Part shown: piece by piece, positions 31,763-40,279 of the stretch
Position numbering within the stretch: the stretch's first letter is position 1
Layout: every line of letters begins with the position of its first letter
DNA from: Bacteroidetes bacterium UBA4414
GTDB taxonomy: Bacteria; Bacteroidota; Bacteroidia; Chitinophagales; Chitinophagaceae
Direction of reading: 5' to 3'
Length of the DNA stretch: 64,000 nt
Assembly (NCBI GenBank): GCA_002389765.1
Contig: DGQM01000024.1
Location: forward strand, 140,411 to 204,410
Translations under genes and position numbers: made by a program
The notes under the pieces: generated by a model
The model's input: the letters and a program-made list of their open reading frames with translations, nothing else
Told to the model about the DNA's origin: nothing
The model's database searches: none

Positions 31763-32407
31763 TTACAGGAAAGTATATCCCAGCGCTATTTGCACGGTAC
31801 GTGTTTTCCAAGTATCAGTAGCAGTGTTATAGCTCAGGTCTGAAAGGCCTATGATGTAACGTGCGCTCGCACGGAATTTAGCCAGATTCAATTGCAGGCC
31901 TACAACGCCCGACAGGTCGCCCGATTTGAATAATGTCTTGGTGTCTTTCAGCAGGTTTTGATTGTCCTTTACGCTCATCACACCACTGTATTGCGGGCCC
32001 AGTTGCAACCACAGCGGACCACCTATTTTAAAGTTCAGCAATACAGGTATGTTCAGATAAGTAACGGCAAACTCGCCTTGTTTGTTAGAGTCTGCAATGT
32101 TTACATAATTGGTCTTAGCGGCCTGGTAGAAGTTTACTTTGTTGCCTGTGTATTTTACACTGCTGAATAATACTTCAGCGGTTACCCCCAAGCGCTTGCG
32201 GCTCACACCACCAAAGATGCCACCAACAATACCGGGCTTATATCCGCTTTCCCATTCTTTACCATCCAGATTGGCAAAGTTGGCACCAACTTTAATACCC
32301 AAATCTACTTTTACGGGCAGTGCTTTGCTTACCGCACCAACGCCCGGTTGTGCCATTGCCAGTACAGGCAATAATAGTGTAGCTACTAATAGTTTGAAAC
32401 GTTTCAT
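31763..32407 (-). CDS. Outer-membrane beta-barrel protein (porin-family)
   Basis: A 214-residue protein with signal MKRFKLLVATLLLPVLAMAQ and a small barrel pattern: KVDLGIKVGANFANLDGKEW, GKRLGVTAEVLFSSVKYTGNKV, YLNIPVLLNFKIGGPLWLQLGPQYSG and a terminal RTVQIALGYTFL, where the C-terminal aromatic residue and alternating strands suit BAM-assembled barrels of 8 strands. It belongs to the PorT/outer-membrane family common in Bacteroidota; the substrate is unknown. A promoter lies 30 nt before the ATG. Confidence 0.85.
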   Translation of the reverse strand: MKRFKLLVATLLLPVLAMAQPGVGAVSKALPVKVDLGIKVGANFANLDGKEWESGYKPGIVGGIFGGVSRKRLGVTAEVLFSSVKYTGNKVNFYQAAKTNYVNIADSNKQGEFAVTYLNIPVLLNFKIGGPLWLQLGPQYSGVMSVKDNQNLLKDTKTLFKSGDLSGVVGLQLNLAKFRASARYIIGLSDLSYNTATDTWKTRTVQIALGYTFL

Positions 32408-32437
32408 AATTCTATCCTCTGGTATTTTTTATGCTTA

Positions 32438-32464
32438 CAAAGGTATTAAAACACAACACACAAA
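32438..32464 (-). promoter_or_regulatory. Promoter: TTTG, 15-bp spacer, TACCTTTG
   Basis: On the minus strand TTTG (32464-32461) and an exact TAnnTTTG (32445-32438). The -7 box is 30 nt before the ATG of the outer-membrane barrel gene. Confidence 0.6.
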
Positions 32465-32475
32465 ACGCTGTAATG

Positions 32476-34077
32476 CTATTGTTCTGCTATTACCAGAAAC
32501 TCGTTGCGCAGCGGTTCTATATGTTTATACAATGTATCTAAGTATTGATGCCCCATAGCTGCGTAATAGCCAATGAAATTCTCGTAGCGTTCCTGCAAAG
32601 AGCCATTGGGCGATATGCCGTTTTTTAAACGGGTGATGCGTTGCAATTGGTCGCTCATTTTACGTTTCTCTGCACGCAGCATTTTCTTTTGCAGCGTTTC
32701 CAGTTGATACTTCATTTTTGCGAAAGCCGCATCTGCACTTGCATGCAGTGTAGGGTCAAGTTTAGTGGCTTTATCGCGTAGTTGTGTCAGTATATTCTGA
32801 ATGGCAGCCGTTTCTTCATCGGTATGCCAGTTGTTGCTGCTGTGTTTGCCTATATAACTACGTATTAGTGAAGACTCAGACCTGAATATCTCTTCTATAC
32901 TGAAATGCAATTGTTGACGTAGTTTGTTATACTGCGCAGGCATCCACAATACAGACTGCCTTAGTAGTATAGCAGGATAAAAGACGTTGTAGTTTTCAAA
33001 CACAGGCTTCAGTTCCAGCCAGTAGGCCACCTCTGCACCACCGCCTATAAAAGCTACGTCGGGCAATATGGTTTCCTGAAATATACCGCGTAGTATCACA
33101 TTCGGGCTAAACCTTTCTGGGTGTGCCTCCAGTTCTGCCATCATCTCTTCCTCGGTCCATTCAATCTCGGTATTCAGTACACGCCATTTACCATTGCGTT
33201 TTTCTATACGTTCGCGTATATCATCGCGCAGGTAAAAGATATTTATCATCCTCGGGTATGCCTGCACTTTGTATTGTTCTTCCAATGTGTCTACATGGTC
33301 ATTCACCAACACATAGGCCATATGGTTTTGCAAGTCATCTTTCAGTATCGGGATGATTTGTTTTTTCAGTTCAGCATCATCAGGATCCAGTACTATCAAT
33401 CCATATCTGCCAAACAGTTCGTTGACAAGATACTGCGTAGCCTCGCCGATAGTATTGTGTTGCAGGTATGCCTGTGTCAGTATGTCTTTCAGTACATTCA
33501 GGTTTTCTCCCGGGGGGCCTAATACTTTAAACACCTCATCCAGCAAAGGTTTCAGGCTGGCAGTTTGCATACGCCCTACAGCACCTGTTTGCCCTGCGGC
33601 ATCCCACACATACTTCTGATTGTTGTAACGGAACGTACCCAGTTCATCCAAATCATTGTCCTCACTGCCCATATAGTATACAGGTACAAAGTGTTTGTCG
33701 CTGTATTGGGTATTCAGTTCATCTGCCAGCTTGATGGCGTGCATTATTTTATAAATGAAATACAGATAGCCCGTCATAAGGTTGGGCTGGTGTGCGGTGC
33801 AGATGGTGTAGGTATTTTCATCTGCAAGGCATGCTATATTTTCTATTACTTTATCGTGCTTGTTCAGCTGTGCATATTGCTTATGCAATACACTTGTCAG
33901 CACTTGCCTGTCAACAGGATATTTGCTGCGTGCTGCTATTGCCTGCGCAATGCCTTCGGCATCGGGCGTATAATTATAATATTGTTGAAGGTTGGGGTTG
34001 GCATTCAGATAGTCCAGTACCAGGTCACTGAAATTGCCCGTGTTGCTATATGGTATGTGTGTACAGTCAATATCCAT
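32476..34077 (-). CDS. bshC: Bacillithiol biosynthesis cysteine-adding enzyme BshC
   Basis: A 533-residue protein with the full BshC pattern: TDYSNTGNFSDLVLDY-like start, TICTAHQPNLMTGYLYFIYKIMHAIKLADEL, FVPVYYMGSEDNDLDELGTF, and a long coiled coil near the C-terminus (KMKYQLETLQKKMLRAEKRKMSDQLQRITRLKNG). BshC joins cysteine to glucosaminyl-malate to make bacillithiol, a low-molecular-weight thiol used in redox and electrophile defence. BshA and BshB are not in the window. The DinB-like proteins at 7571 and 21569 could be bacillithiol-dependent enzymes, but this is only a possibility. Confidence 0.92.
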   Translation of the reverse strand: MDIDCTHIPYSNTGNFSDLVLDYLNANPNLQQYYNYTPDAEGIAQAIAARSKYPVDRQVLTSVLHKQYAQLNKHDKVIENIACLADENTYTICTAHQPNLMTGYLYFIYKIMHAIKLADELNTQYSDKHFVPVYYMGSEDNDLDELGTFRYNNQKYVWDAAGQTGAVGRMQTASLKPLLDEVFKVLGPPGENLNVLKDILTQAYLQHNTIGEATQYLVNELFGRYGLIVLDPDDAELKKQIIPILKDDLQNHMAYVLVNDHVDTLEEQYKVQAYPRMINIFYLRDDIRERIEKRNGKWRVLNTEIEWTEEEMMAELEAHPERFSPNVILRGIFQETILPDVAFIGGGAEVAYWLELKPVFENYNVFYPAILLRQSVLWMPAQYNKLRQQLHFSIEEIFRSESSLIRSYIGKHSSNNWHTDEETAAIQNILTQLRDKATKLDPTLHASADAAFAKMKYQLETLQKKMLRAEKRKMSDQLQRITRLKNGISPNGSLQERYENFIGYYAAMGHQYLDTLYKHIEPLRNEFLVIAEQ

Positions 34078-34200
34078 TGCAGGGATTTGAAAGCGCTAAG
34101 TTAAGCGTAGCTTTTAATACTTGGTTTATTTAGGGATAGGGAAAGTCAATATCTTTCATCGTATCAATTATTTTATTTACCAATCTGATGCAGTTTAAAA

Positions 34201-34224
34201 TAAAAAAGCCGCCCGAAGGCGGCT
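34201..34224 (-). terminator. Intrinsic terminator
   Basis: A 7-bp GC stem (AGCCGCC with GGCGGCT) and TTCG loop, followed on the minus strand by a six-T run. It ends the T9SS cargo gene at 34248. Confidence 0.8.
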
Positions 34225-34247
34225 CATTATGTGTATGTGCAAGAGAA

Positions 34248-35057
34248 TTACAGCTTTGTAAACGGCACAACCATTGGCTTCGCGGCTACATTTTCATACA
34301 TAATGTGCAGGTAATAATTGCCCTGTTGTAGTTGAGATATATCTATATCGTTCACCTGTACGTTGAGTAGTATATCCTTCACTTTTTGCCCTGTACTATT
34401 GTATATATAGCCTTTGGCAGTGCTGTCCACTTGTACATGCAGTAAATTGGTTGCAGGGTTAGGGTATAGTTGCACTGCATCTTCAATATTGGCTATTGCG
34501 ATGCCTGTTGTGTTTTCTGTTAGTGTTAGCTGTGTGTTGTTAAAGGCATCATTGTTAGTGCTGCCGGTACCATCTACCGCATTTACAGAAGCAGAAAGTA
34601 TTACAGCCCCCGAGCCGGCAGCAGGTGCTGTCCAGTCGAACGTTACAGACAATCCCGATGCTGCTGTAATAGTACCGCTTTGTTCTGCTACAGCAATGCC
34701 ACCTGCACTTGATATTTTAGAACCACTCGGCACATTCGATATAGTACCAATTCCTGCGGTGCCTTTTGTGGCAGAAAACTGATAGCCGAATTTCGTTTTG
34801 CTGCTGTTAGTACCTGTGATGGTAATGGTGTATTTCTTACCCGCAGTGTATTTATTATTAGTAATGGTGGTAGCCCCGTCTTTTATGGTAATTGCTACGG
34901 TGGTAGCGGTGCTCTTCGCTCCGTGGCAATTGCCTGTAGAGCCGCAACCAGATATGGCCACGTGACCTGCGCTGGTTGATGGGCCACCGGAATAGCTTGA
35001 TAATGAAAGATAGCCTATGCCTGCTATTGCTGTAAATAGTAATACTTGAAGTTTCAT
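34248..35057 (-). CDS. Secreted choice-of-anchor V-like protein with T9SS sorting domain
   Basis: A 269-residue protein with a signal-like start (MKLQVLLFTAIAGIGYLSLSSYSGGP). The N-terminal domain (GPSTSAGHVAISGCGSTGNCHGAK, then many Thr/Ser/Gly strands) looks like the choice-of-anchor V/Reeler-type module, in which a Cys pair and His-Gly lie close together. The C-terminal part is a T9SS type A sorting domain (AVQLYPNPATNLLHVQVDS ... LQQGNYYLHIMYENVAAKPMVVPFTKL). In related proteins the CxxCH-like motif can bind heme c; here the spacing is CGSTGNCHG, so heme binding is doubtful. It should be exported and anchored at the cell surface. Confidence 0.72.
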   Translation of the reverse strand: MKLQVLLFTAIAGIGYLSLSSYSGGPSTSAGHVAISGCGSTGNCHGAKSTATTVAITIKDGATTITNNKYTAGKKYTITITGTNSSKTKFGYQFSATKGTAGIGTISNVPSGSKISSAGGIAVAEQSGTITAASGLSVTFDWTAPAAGSGAVILSASVNAVDGTGSTNNDAFNNTQLTLTENTTGIAIANIEDAVQLYPNPATNLLHVQVDSTAKGYIYNSTGQKVKDILLNVQVNDIDISQLQQGNYYLHIMYENVAAKPMVVPFTKL

Positions 35058-35127
35058 ACAATCATGACTTTTTATGAACGTGAAGTTCGGCAGGAGGTCA
35101 TCTGTTATTGTTATGAAAAACAGGTAT

Positions 35128-35958
35128 TTACTTATAAATATCCGAAACCGATGTTTGCAGTTCAGTAGGCGTCATACCCGTGTGCGATTTTATAAATCCG
35201 CTGAAATTTGATTGACTGTCAAAGTTTAACTCAAAGGCAATTTCTTTCAGGCTCATTTCATTCAGTAACAGCAATCTGCGTATCTCCAGCATCAGTTCTT
35301 CATGTATTATTTCCAAGGCAGATTTGCCCAGAGATTTCTTACAGGTATTATTCAATTTGTCCGGGCTGCAATTCAGCATGGCTGCATATTCTGCAACTTT
35401 CTTGTTGGTTCTTATGTGCGTTGTGGTGAGTGCTAAGTACTCGTTCAGCAAGTTATGTTCTCTGCTATCAGCCTTGCCCGTATTCAGTTCTACCAGCGAC
35501 AAGAGTATTATTTGCAGGTAGCTGTATGCTTTGTATTTAGTGAGATAGTTGGTAGGAGATGTTGTTGTCATCAGTTCCTTTATGCATTCTCCCAAGCCAT
35601 ACAAATGCTCAAAAGGGGTTGCTTCGAGATTTACAAGTGCAGTGGCGTTATACAGGTTGTAATGTTTTACAGGGCGTATATGCTCAAATATGTTTTTTCT
35701 GAACTGGATAACCAATCCGTTTGCAGTATTGCGGTGCATCAGATGTATCTGCCCGGGGTAAATAACATATATCTGCCCATGCGAAATGTTGTAGGATGTA
35801 AAGTCTATCAATTGAGAGCCGACACCTTCGTTTACAAAGATGATCTCAAAATAATCGTGCCGGTGCATCTTCGTAAAATCGTATGGATTGCTGTAGTCCA
35901 GCGATTCTATCATCAGTAGTTTATCAGGTTGATTCAGTTCTACATAGTTTATATCCAT
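35128..35958 (-). CDS. AraC-family transcriptional regulator
   Basis: A 276-residue regulator starting at ATG 35958; the frame extends three codons further only with TTG. The N-terminal cupin-like part (MHRHDYFEIIFVNEGVGSQLIDFTSYNISHGQIYVIYPGQIHLMHR) binds an effector, and the C-terminal 100 residues hold two HTH units (VAEYAAMLNCSPDKLNNTCKKSLGKSALEI and LKEIAFELNFDSQSNFSGFIKSHTGMTPTELQ). It is likely an activator of catabolic or efflux genes. The direct neighbours (a T9SS cargo gene and radC) give no clue to the target. Confidence 0.92.
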   Translation of the reverse strand: MDINYVELNQPDKLLMIESLDYSNPYDFTKMHRHDYFEIIFVNEGVGSQLIDFTSYNISHGQIYVIYPGQIHLMHRNTANGLVIQFRKNIFEHIRPVKHYNLYNATALVNLEATPFEHLYGLGECIKELMTTTSPTNYLTKYKAYSYLQIILLSLVELNTGKADSREHNLLNEYLALTTTHIRTNKKVAEYAAMLNCSPDKLNNTCKKSLGKSALEIIHEELMLEIRRLLLLNEMSLKEIAFELNFDSQSNFSGFIKSHTGMTPTELQTSVSDIYK

Positions 35959-36190
35959 ACACTGCAAAATGAGAGATATTTAAATTTATTTCATCATACT
36001 ATTGCCACAAAAAAACATTTTTTGTAGCGGTATTATGTGCTGATGGAATTGATAACTAGTGTGTTATAGCGTAATTGTCTGCAGTTGGTTTTGGTAAATA
36101 ACAAGCAAACCTTATCGCTACATGCTAATGTGCAATAATAATGAGAATGATACTTATAGCCGCAAAGTTCGGTTTTACAATCAGTATGTA

Positions 36191-36198
36191 TACATTTG
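36191..36198 (+). promoter_or_regulatory. -7 promoter box TACATTTG, 7 nt before radC
   Basis: Exact TAnnTTTG. The mRNA would start close to the ATG of radC. Confidence 0.5.
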
Positions 36199-36205
36199 AA
36201 TTACC

Positions 36206-36889
36206 ATGTCAAACAGTATAAAAACCTGGTCTGAAGACGAACGCCCGCGCGAAAAAATGCTCCTGAAGGGTGCTGCCGCATTGTCTGATGCCGAATTACT
36301 TGCCATCCTCATATCCAGTGGTACCAAAGAAAAGTCTGCGCTCGACCTTGCCCGCGATATTCTGGGCCTCGCACAAAACAACCTGCACGAACTGGGCAGG
36401 CTCGGTGTACTAGAGCTGCAAAAGACCAAAGGCATAGGTGAGGCGCGTGCCATCACCATAGCTGCCGCATTAGAATTAGGGCGCCGCCGGCAAATGGGCG
36501 AAGCGCTGCAACGCACCGCCATTACCCAAAGCAGCGATGCAGCGGAAATAGCCATCCCGCTGATGCGCGACCTGAGCCACGAGGTGTTTTGCGTCTTTTA
36601 CCTCAACCAGAGCAATAAGATACTCCGCTACGAAATCATCAGCAGTGGCGGGCTTACGGGAACGGTGGCAGATATTCGTATCATGCTCAAAAATGCCCTG
36701 CTGCAAAATGCCAATAAGCTGATAATAGCCCATAATCACCCCTCGGGCAATCTGCAACCCAGCCATGCAGATAAAGAGCTTACCCGCAAACTGCGCGAAG
36801 CAGCTGAATACATGGATATTAAGCTTTTAGACCATCTGATAATAGCCGGAACAAATTACCTGAGCATGGCAGATGAGGGCATTATTTAG
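36206..36889 (+). CDS. radC: DNA repair protein RadC-like (JAMM/UPF0758)
   Basis: A 227-residue protein with the N-terminal helical UPF0758 domain (REKMLLKGAAALSDAELLAILISSGTKEKSALDLARDIL, then an HhH-like LQKTKGIGEARAITIAAALELGRR) and the C-terminal JAMM-like domain (AHNHPSGNLQPSHADKELT). The metal-binding His-x-His-Pro and Asp are present. RadC was named for a repair phenotype, but its biochemical function is unsettled. Length and order of domains are normal. Gfo/Idh oxidoreductase lies 71 nt downstream on the same strand. Confidence 0.95.
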   Translation: MSNSIKTWSEDERPREKMLLKGAAALSDAELLAILISSGTKEKSALDLARDILGLAQNNLHELGRLGVLELQKTKGIGEARAITIAAALELGRRRQMGEALQRTAITQSSDAAEIAIPLMRDLSHEVFCVFYLNQSNKILRYEIISSGGLTGTVADIRIMLKNALLQNANKLIIAHNHPSGNLQPSHADKELTRKLREAAEYMDIKLLDHLIIAGTNYLSMADEGII

Positions 36890-36960
36890 TGCCAGTTAAT
36901 TGCTATATTGCACTGCTCTGCGAGCAGTTATATAACAAAATACCATATAGGTAGTCCGTA

Positions 36961-37947
36961 ATGCTAAAGATAGGTGTAATAGGTGCCGGTCACTTAGGCA
37001 AGATTCATATTCAACAGTGGAAAGAAGTGCCAACTGTTCAGTTCATCGGGTTCTTTGACCCCAGCGATGAGCAGGCTGAAAAAGCCATTGCCGAGTACAA
37101 TGTAATCAGATATACAGATATTGATGCCCTGATACAGGAAGCGGATGCACTGGATATAGTTGCACCTACTACCAACCACTACGATATTGCCAAGAAATGT
37201 CTGCTGGCAGGCAAGCACTTCTTTATAGAAAAGCCGCTTGCCAATACACTGGAAGAAGGTCGTGAATTGGTGAAGCTGGTAAAAGAAGCCGGTGTAAAAT
37301 GCCAGGTGGGCCACGTAGAGCGCTACAACCCCGCATACCTTGCACTGACAGAAGAAACACTGCAGCCCATGTTTATAGAGGCACACAGGCTATCGCAGTT
37401 CAACCCGCGTGGTACCGACGTGTCTGTAATTCTCGACCTGATGATACACGATATAGATATCGTAATGCACTTGGTTAAAAGCCCTGTGCGCCGTATATCT
37501 GCAAGCGGTGTATCTGTTATCAGCGAGACGGCAGATATAGCCAACGCGCGTATAGAATTTGATAACGGTTGTGTGGCAAACCTCACAGCCAGCCGCATAT
37601 CGCTGAAGAAAATGCGCAAGCTTCGCCTCTTCCAGCGCGATGCATACATCAGTGTAGACTTCCTGGATAAGAAGACAGAAGTAGTACGACTGAAAGACGA
37701 TGACGGCCCGCGTGGCATGTTCGACTTCCCGCTGGATATGCCAAACGGCGAAAAGAAAGTAATATCTATGCAAATGCCGGAGGTTACTCCTTCCAACGCT
37801 ATCCGCAGCGAACTGGCAGAATTTGCAGATGCCATCATAAATGACAAACCTGTAAAAGTAAGCGTGTACGACGGCTTTCAGGCTATGGATGTAGCCCATC
37901 AGATTTTAAAGAAAATGAGCCTTCATAACGAATTACATAACGTTTAG
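36961..37947 (+). CDS. Gfo/Idh/MocA-family oxidoreductase
   Basis: A 328-residue NAD(P)-dependent sugar or inositol dehydrogenase. The Rossmann motif is GVIGAGHLGKIHIQQW and the family motifs EKPLANTLEEGRELV, HVERYNPAYLAL and DLMIHDIDIVMHL follow; the last includes the catalytic His-Asp pair. In Bacteroidota such genes often act on UDP-sugars in glycan synthesis. The next two genes downstream, a lipoprotein and a polysaccharide-initiating transferase, make an exopolysaccharide-related role likely. The three genes are closely spaced (47 and 5 nt) and probably form one transcript. Confidence 0.88.
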   Translation: MLKIGVIGAGHLGKIHIQQWKEVPTVQFIGFFDPSDEQAEKAIAEYNVIRYTDIDALIQEADALDIVAPTTNHYDIAKKCLLAGKHFFIEKPLANTLEEGRELVKLVKEAGVKCQVGHVERYNPAYLALTEETLQPMFIEAHRLSQFNPRGTDVSVILDLMIHDIDIVMHLVKSPVRRISASGVSVISETADIANARIEFDNGCVANLTASRISLKKMRKLRLFQRDAYISVDFLDKKTEVVRLKDDDGPRGMFDFPLDMPNGEKKVISMQMPEVTPSNAIRSELAEFADAIINDKPVKVSVYDGFQAMDVAHQILKKMSLHNELHNV

Positions 37948-37994
37948 CACAATTATTGCTTATAGATTAGACAGGTACTTTGACAGCTTACATA

Positions 37995-38852
37995 ATGAGA
38001 GTATTAACAACAGCAGTAATAGCTGCGGCCTTCTTTGTACAAGGTTGCAATTTGATTAATCCGGCAGAAACAGTCCCTACTTATATAAGGTTGGACTCTT
38101 TTAAGGTTAAGACTAATGAACCAAGCCGTACAGGTAGTGCAAGTAGTAATATTACAAGTGCTTTCGTATATGTAGATAACTCCTTTATCGGAGCCTATGA
38201 TGTGCCCTCTACTATACCATTGATGATTAAAAGAGATGCTGTTGTAACTTTTGGTGCGGGCGTCAACTACAGCGGACTAAAATCATATCAATACCTTTAT
38301 CCGTTTTATTATAACGATACTGTCACTGTAAAGTATGCACCCGGCAAAACGGTTAATTACGGAGCCTATGCAAAATATACAGAGGCTGCTCAGTTTCGTT
38401 GGGTAGAAGATTTTGAAACAGGTAATTCCTTATCGAAACTGGATGAAATTAGTGGTACAGATACTTCTTTGATACGTATTACAGACCCTGCAAAAGTTTA
38501 TGAGGGTGGTGGTACCGGACAGATCATATTATCTTCTACAAAGTCTACTTCCGAGTCTATAAACAATAAAGATATCATTGTTAAGCAAGGCGAAGGATTT
38601 ATAGAAGTGAACTACAAGTGTAATGTCCCTTTTGAAATAGGGTTGCAAACAACTACCAACGGTGCACTTTATTACGAGCCTATTGCAGGCGCTAAAGCAA
38701 GCGAAAATTGGAATAAGATGTACATCGGTATTCAATCGTTTTTGGGTACTTATAATGTAACATCGTGCAGGGTGATAATTAAAACAAAATTACCCGATGG
38801 ACAAACAAGCGGGTACGTTTATTTAGATAACATTAAACTCATTACCTACTAA
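37995..38852 (+). CDS. Lipoprotein in the exopolysaccharide unit, function unknown
   Basis: A 285-residue lipoprotein (MRVLTTAVIAAAFFVQGCNLINP, lipobox VQGC). The ATG at 37995 is used because the longer frame begins with TTG. The mature protein has beta-rich segments: IRLDSFKVKTNEPSRTGSASSNITSAFVYVDN, AFIGAYDVPSTIPLMIKRDAVVTFGAGVN, and a C-terminal SCRVIIKTKLPDGQTSGYVYLDNIKLI, which is reminiscent of carbohydrate-binding or jelly-roll domains. No catalytic motif is recognised. It lies between the oxidoreductase and the sugar transferase, so a role in glycan handling in the outer envelope is inferred from position only. Confidence 0.7.
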   Translation: MRVLTTAVIAAAFFVQGCNLINPAETVPTYIRLDSFKVKTNEPSRTGSASSNITSAFVYVDNSFIGAYDVPSTIPLMIKRDAVVTFGAGVNYSGLKSYQYLYPFYYNDTVTVKYAPGKTVNYGAYAKYTEAAQFRWVEDFETGNSLSKLDEISGTDTSLIRITDPAKVYEGGGTGQIILSSTKSTSESINNKDIIVKQGEGFIEVNYKCNVPFEIGLQTTTNGALYYEPIAGAKASENWNKMYIGIQSFLGTYNVTSCRVIIKTKLPDGQTSGYVYLDNIKLITY

Positions 38853-38857
38853 GGCAG

Positions 38858-40279
38858 ATGCTGACTCCCCTCAAAAAGAGAGCTATCCGCCGACTGGCAA
38901 TTGCAGACTATTTTACGGCGGCTATATCCTGGATGGTATTCTGGGCATATCGGCATACGCTGTTGGATGGTATCAGCTTTACAGAGTCGCTTAGTCATTT
39001 TCAAATCAGAGACTATCTCTTTGGCATATTGCTGATACCAGGTGGTTGGTTACTGCTATATCTGTTGTCGGGTACTTACTTCGATTTGTATCGTAAGTCG
39101 CGTCTGAACGAAATCAACCGTACACTCATATCCTGCATATTAGGCAGCATCATGGTATCGCTGTTTGTATTTGCCAACGATGCTACCCATTATTCCTACT
39201 TCATCCGTATGACGGGGCGCTACCTGCTTATACATACTGCCATCACACTGTTTGTAAGGATGATAATCCTGAATAGGGTAAAGGCAAATATCATTAGTGG
39301 CAAAGTAGGGTTTAATACACTCATTATCGGTGGCAATCAGAAAGCGATAGAAGTATATCAGCAAATGAAAGATAGCCCGAAGGCATTGGGCAATTTCTTC
39401 AAAGGCTTCATCTACTCCAATCTGGAATCGGCTAATGGCATGAGCAAATACCTGCCACAGCTTGGCAATCTTGCAGAGTTGGAAAGCATCATCGACGAAC
39501 ACAATATTGAAGAAGTAGTTGTAGCTGTAGACTCATCAGAACATCATCTGCTGGAGAACATCCTGACACGCCTCAGCTATCGCCCGGTAGTTGTAAAAGT
39601 ATTGCCCGATTTGTACGATATCATTTCAGGTTCTGTAAAGACAAGTAATGTGTATGATGCCGTACTGATACACATTCACCCCGACCTGATGCCCGATTGG
39701 CAAAGGGTTTGCAAACGTACCATTGACATCATAGCATCGTTGTTTGCATTACTATTGCTATCGCCTGTTTACATCTTTGCTGCTATCAAAGTCTTGTTGT
39801 CTTCCAAAGGTCCTATCATTTATAAGCAGGAACGAATTGGTCTTTTCGGTCGTCCGTTCTATATCTACAAGTTCCGCTCTATGTACACAGATGCAGAGGT
39901 AAAAGGGCCGGCACTAAGTAGTAAGGAAGATAAACGCATCACACCATGGGGACGCATAATGCGCAAATGGCGTATAGACGAGCTGCCACAGTTTGTAAAC
40001 ATCCTGAAAGGCGATATGTCGCTGGTAGGGCCACGTCCGGAGCGTAAGCACTTTATAGATATCATCAGCCAAACACATCCGCATTATAAGTACCTGCACA
40101 AAGTAAAGCCGGGGCTTACATCATGGGGTATGGTACAATTTGGCTACGCCGAAAACGTAGGAGAAATGATGGAGCGTATGAAGTATGACCTGCTGTATAT
40201 CGAGAACTGCTCACTGGCGCTCGATATCAAAATCATGCTCTATACCTTAATGGTGATTTTCCAGGGACGTGGGAAATAG
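38858..40279 (+). CDS. Polyprenyl-phosphate sugar-1-phosphate transferase (exopolysaccharide priming, WcaJ/WbaP-like)
   Basis: A 473-residue membrane protein. N-terminal membrane helices (about 15-150) lead to a cytoplasmic CoA-binding-like/Rossmann stretch (NTLIIGGNQKAIEVYQQM) and a C-terminal bacterial sugar transferase domain (KRTIDIIASLFALLLLSPVYIFAAIKVLL, KQERIGLFGRPFYIYKFRSMYTDAE, RKWRIDELPQFVNILKGDMSLVGPRPE). It moves a sugar 1-phosphate from a nucleotide sugar to undecaprenyl phosphate, the first step of exopolysaccharide assembly. Its last 33 nt overlap the end of the convergent folC gene. Confidence 0.93.
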   Translation: MLTPLKKRAIRRLAIADYFTAAISWMVFWAYRHTLLDGISFTESLSHFQIRDYLFGILLIPGGWLLLYLLSGTYFDLYRKSRLNEINRTLISCILGSIMVSLFVFANDATHYSYFIRMTGRYLLIHTAITLFVRMIILNRVKANIISGKVGFNTLIIGGNQKAIEVYQQMKDSPKALGNFFKGFIYSNLESANGMSKYLPQLGNLAELESIIDEHNIEEVVVAVDSSEHHLLENILTRLSYRPVVVKVLPDLYDIISGSVKTSNVYDAVLIHIHPDLMPDWQRVCKRTIDIIASLFALLLLSPVYIFAAIKVLLSSKGPIIYKQERIGLFGRPFYIYKFRSMYTDAEVKGPALSSKEDKRITPWGRIMRKWRIDELPQFVNILKGDMSLVGPRPERKHFIDIISQTHPHYKYLHKVKPGLTSWGMVQFGYAENVGEMMERMKYDLLYIENCSLALDIKIMLYTLMVIFQGRGK

